This document shows, in pieces, positions 59,275 through 60,000 of a stretch of 60,000 bases of DNA. Each line of letters begins with the position of its first letter. Within the stretch, counting starts at the first letter, position 1. The stretch comes from Glandiceps talaboti. Lineage: Eukaryota; Hemichordata; Enteropneusta; Spengelidae. The notes beneath the pieces were generated by a model. The model was not told the origin of the DNA, did no database searches, and saw only the letters and a program-made list of their open reading frames with translations. The stretch is taken from NCBI RefSeq assembly GCF_964340395.1, contig NC_135549.1, positions 25,423,842 through 25,483,841 of the forward strand. The letters run 5' to 3'. A program made the translations under genes and the position numbers.

Positions 59275-60000
59275 CTATATGCAGAAATAGAATGAAATAC
59301 GTCATATGTCTGTAAAGTAACATAACGAAGTACCAATGAAATAAATTTCAGCACGAGGTGGTGAACCTGATGCAGAATGCACTCGATTAAATGCAATGTG
59401 ATTGATACCTTGAGGTAGAAGGTAGACTAGCTATGCTATTGCTTGATGTCTTGCACTATGTACAGTATATACTGTAATATATCCATTCTTATGGGTCTTT
59501 TTATCATAATGGTGAATATAAACAGTATGATTATTATATTTAGCAAATAAATATACATAACACTATAAATTTGTTCAAAAGTTTCACAAAATTACTTCAA
59601 GAGGTAATGTTTTCTCACTAGTCCTGGAATGATTCAATTTGACAATTTCTAATAACTATACATAGGTTTTTCAGAAGTAATTTGCAGTACTGTTGACATA
59701 TTTATTTTGTCAGCATTAGGTTTTCAAGAAATTGTTTTTGTGCCAAGATAAAATGGAATCAGCTGAGTAGTGTACAGCCAAATAAGATTTATCCTATTAG
59801 GCTTGATATTATCAGACTAGTTTATCAACTGTAAGGCAGTCGCTGGTATAGTCTAGCTGCTAGACCATCGGGTTTCTTTTGATTGTAGGTGCCAAGCCCC
59901 TCCTGAAATTGAATATGTATGAATTGCCATTTTTTCTCGGTTTGCACTGCTAGTCAATGGGGACGTGTGATTGATCGTTATTTTAACTGTGGAATGAGGA
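59275..60000 (-). other. Intron of the right-hand unidentified gene
   Basis: AT-rich sequence upstream of the 59274 acceptor. No exon with convincing splice signals or coding character was found to the window edge. Confidence 0.4.

Overview
The window is animal nuclear DNA: coding sequence is split into many short exons with GT-AG introns, and the rest is rich in microsatellites, LINEs, LTR remnants and MITE-like elements. The protein families (SH3, PARP14/DTX3L-type RRM-like domains, KH-like repeats, macro domains) and the repeat content suggest a marine invertebrate, either an invertebrate deuterostome or a lophotrochozoan. I cannot name the species from the sequence.

The main feature is a pair of related genes facing away from each other. 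The minus-strand gene starts with an ATG at 50775 and runs left to at least 3674. I assembled 34 coding exons whose reading phases all agree (6,379 nt, about 2,126 codons). It encodes a short N-terminus, an SH3 domain, an acidic stretch, 14 tandem RRM-like units of the PARP14/DTX3L/NMI type (hallmark YFE..RRSGGG), a KH-like region and a macro domain whose ADP-ribose-binding motifs have decayed. No PARP catalytic domain is visible; the gene may continue beyond the left edge. The plus-strand gene starts at 51620 and ends at 56331 (4 exons including a likely 5' UTR exon that was not located, 651 aa). It has one unit of the same RRM-like fold with an intron at the same place, KH-like repeats, and a macro domain with all canonical motifs. 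The 0.84 kb between the two start codons carries a perfect NF-kappaB-type site and a near match 35 bp away, plus a YY1-type motif. IRF/ISRE-like motifs occur nearby as the ends of inverted-repeat elements. By analogy with vertebrate PARP9/PARP14/DTX3L/NMI/IFI35, an innate-immune ADP-ribose-signalling locus is the best hypothesis; this is inference.

Layout: 1-3290, LTR retroelement without gag/pol; 3.3-3.6 kb, possible second retroelement end; 3.6-34.9 kb, exons of the minus gene, with introns holding a 2.5 kb TIR element (19.0-21.5 kb), a deleted Gypsy-type element (22.1-24.3 kb) and a CR1/Rex1-type LINE (28.5-31.3 kb); 35.6-42.4 kb, a 6.2 kb L2/CR1-type LINE embedded in an (ACAT)n microsatellite; 43.0-43.5 kb, SH3 exons; 43.5-50.7 kb, first intron with several TIR and foldback elements and an interstitial telomere-like tract; 50.7-51.6 kb, divergent promoter; 51.6-57.7 kb, plus-strand gene and 3' UTR; 58.5-59.3 kb, the last two exons of an unidentified minus-strand gene that ends tail-to-tail with it.
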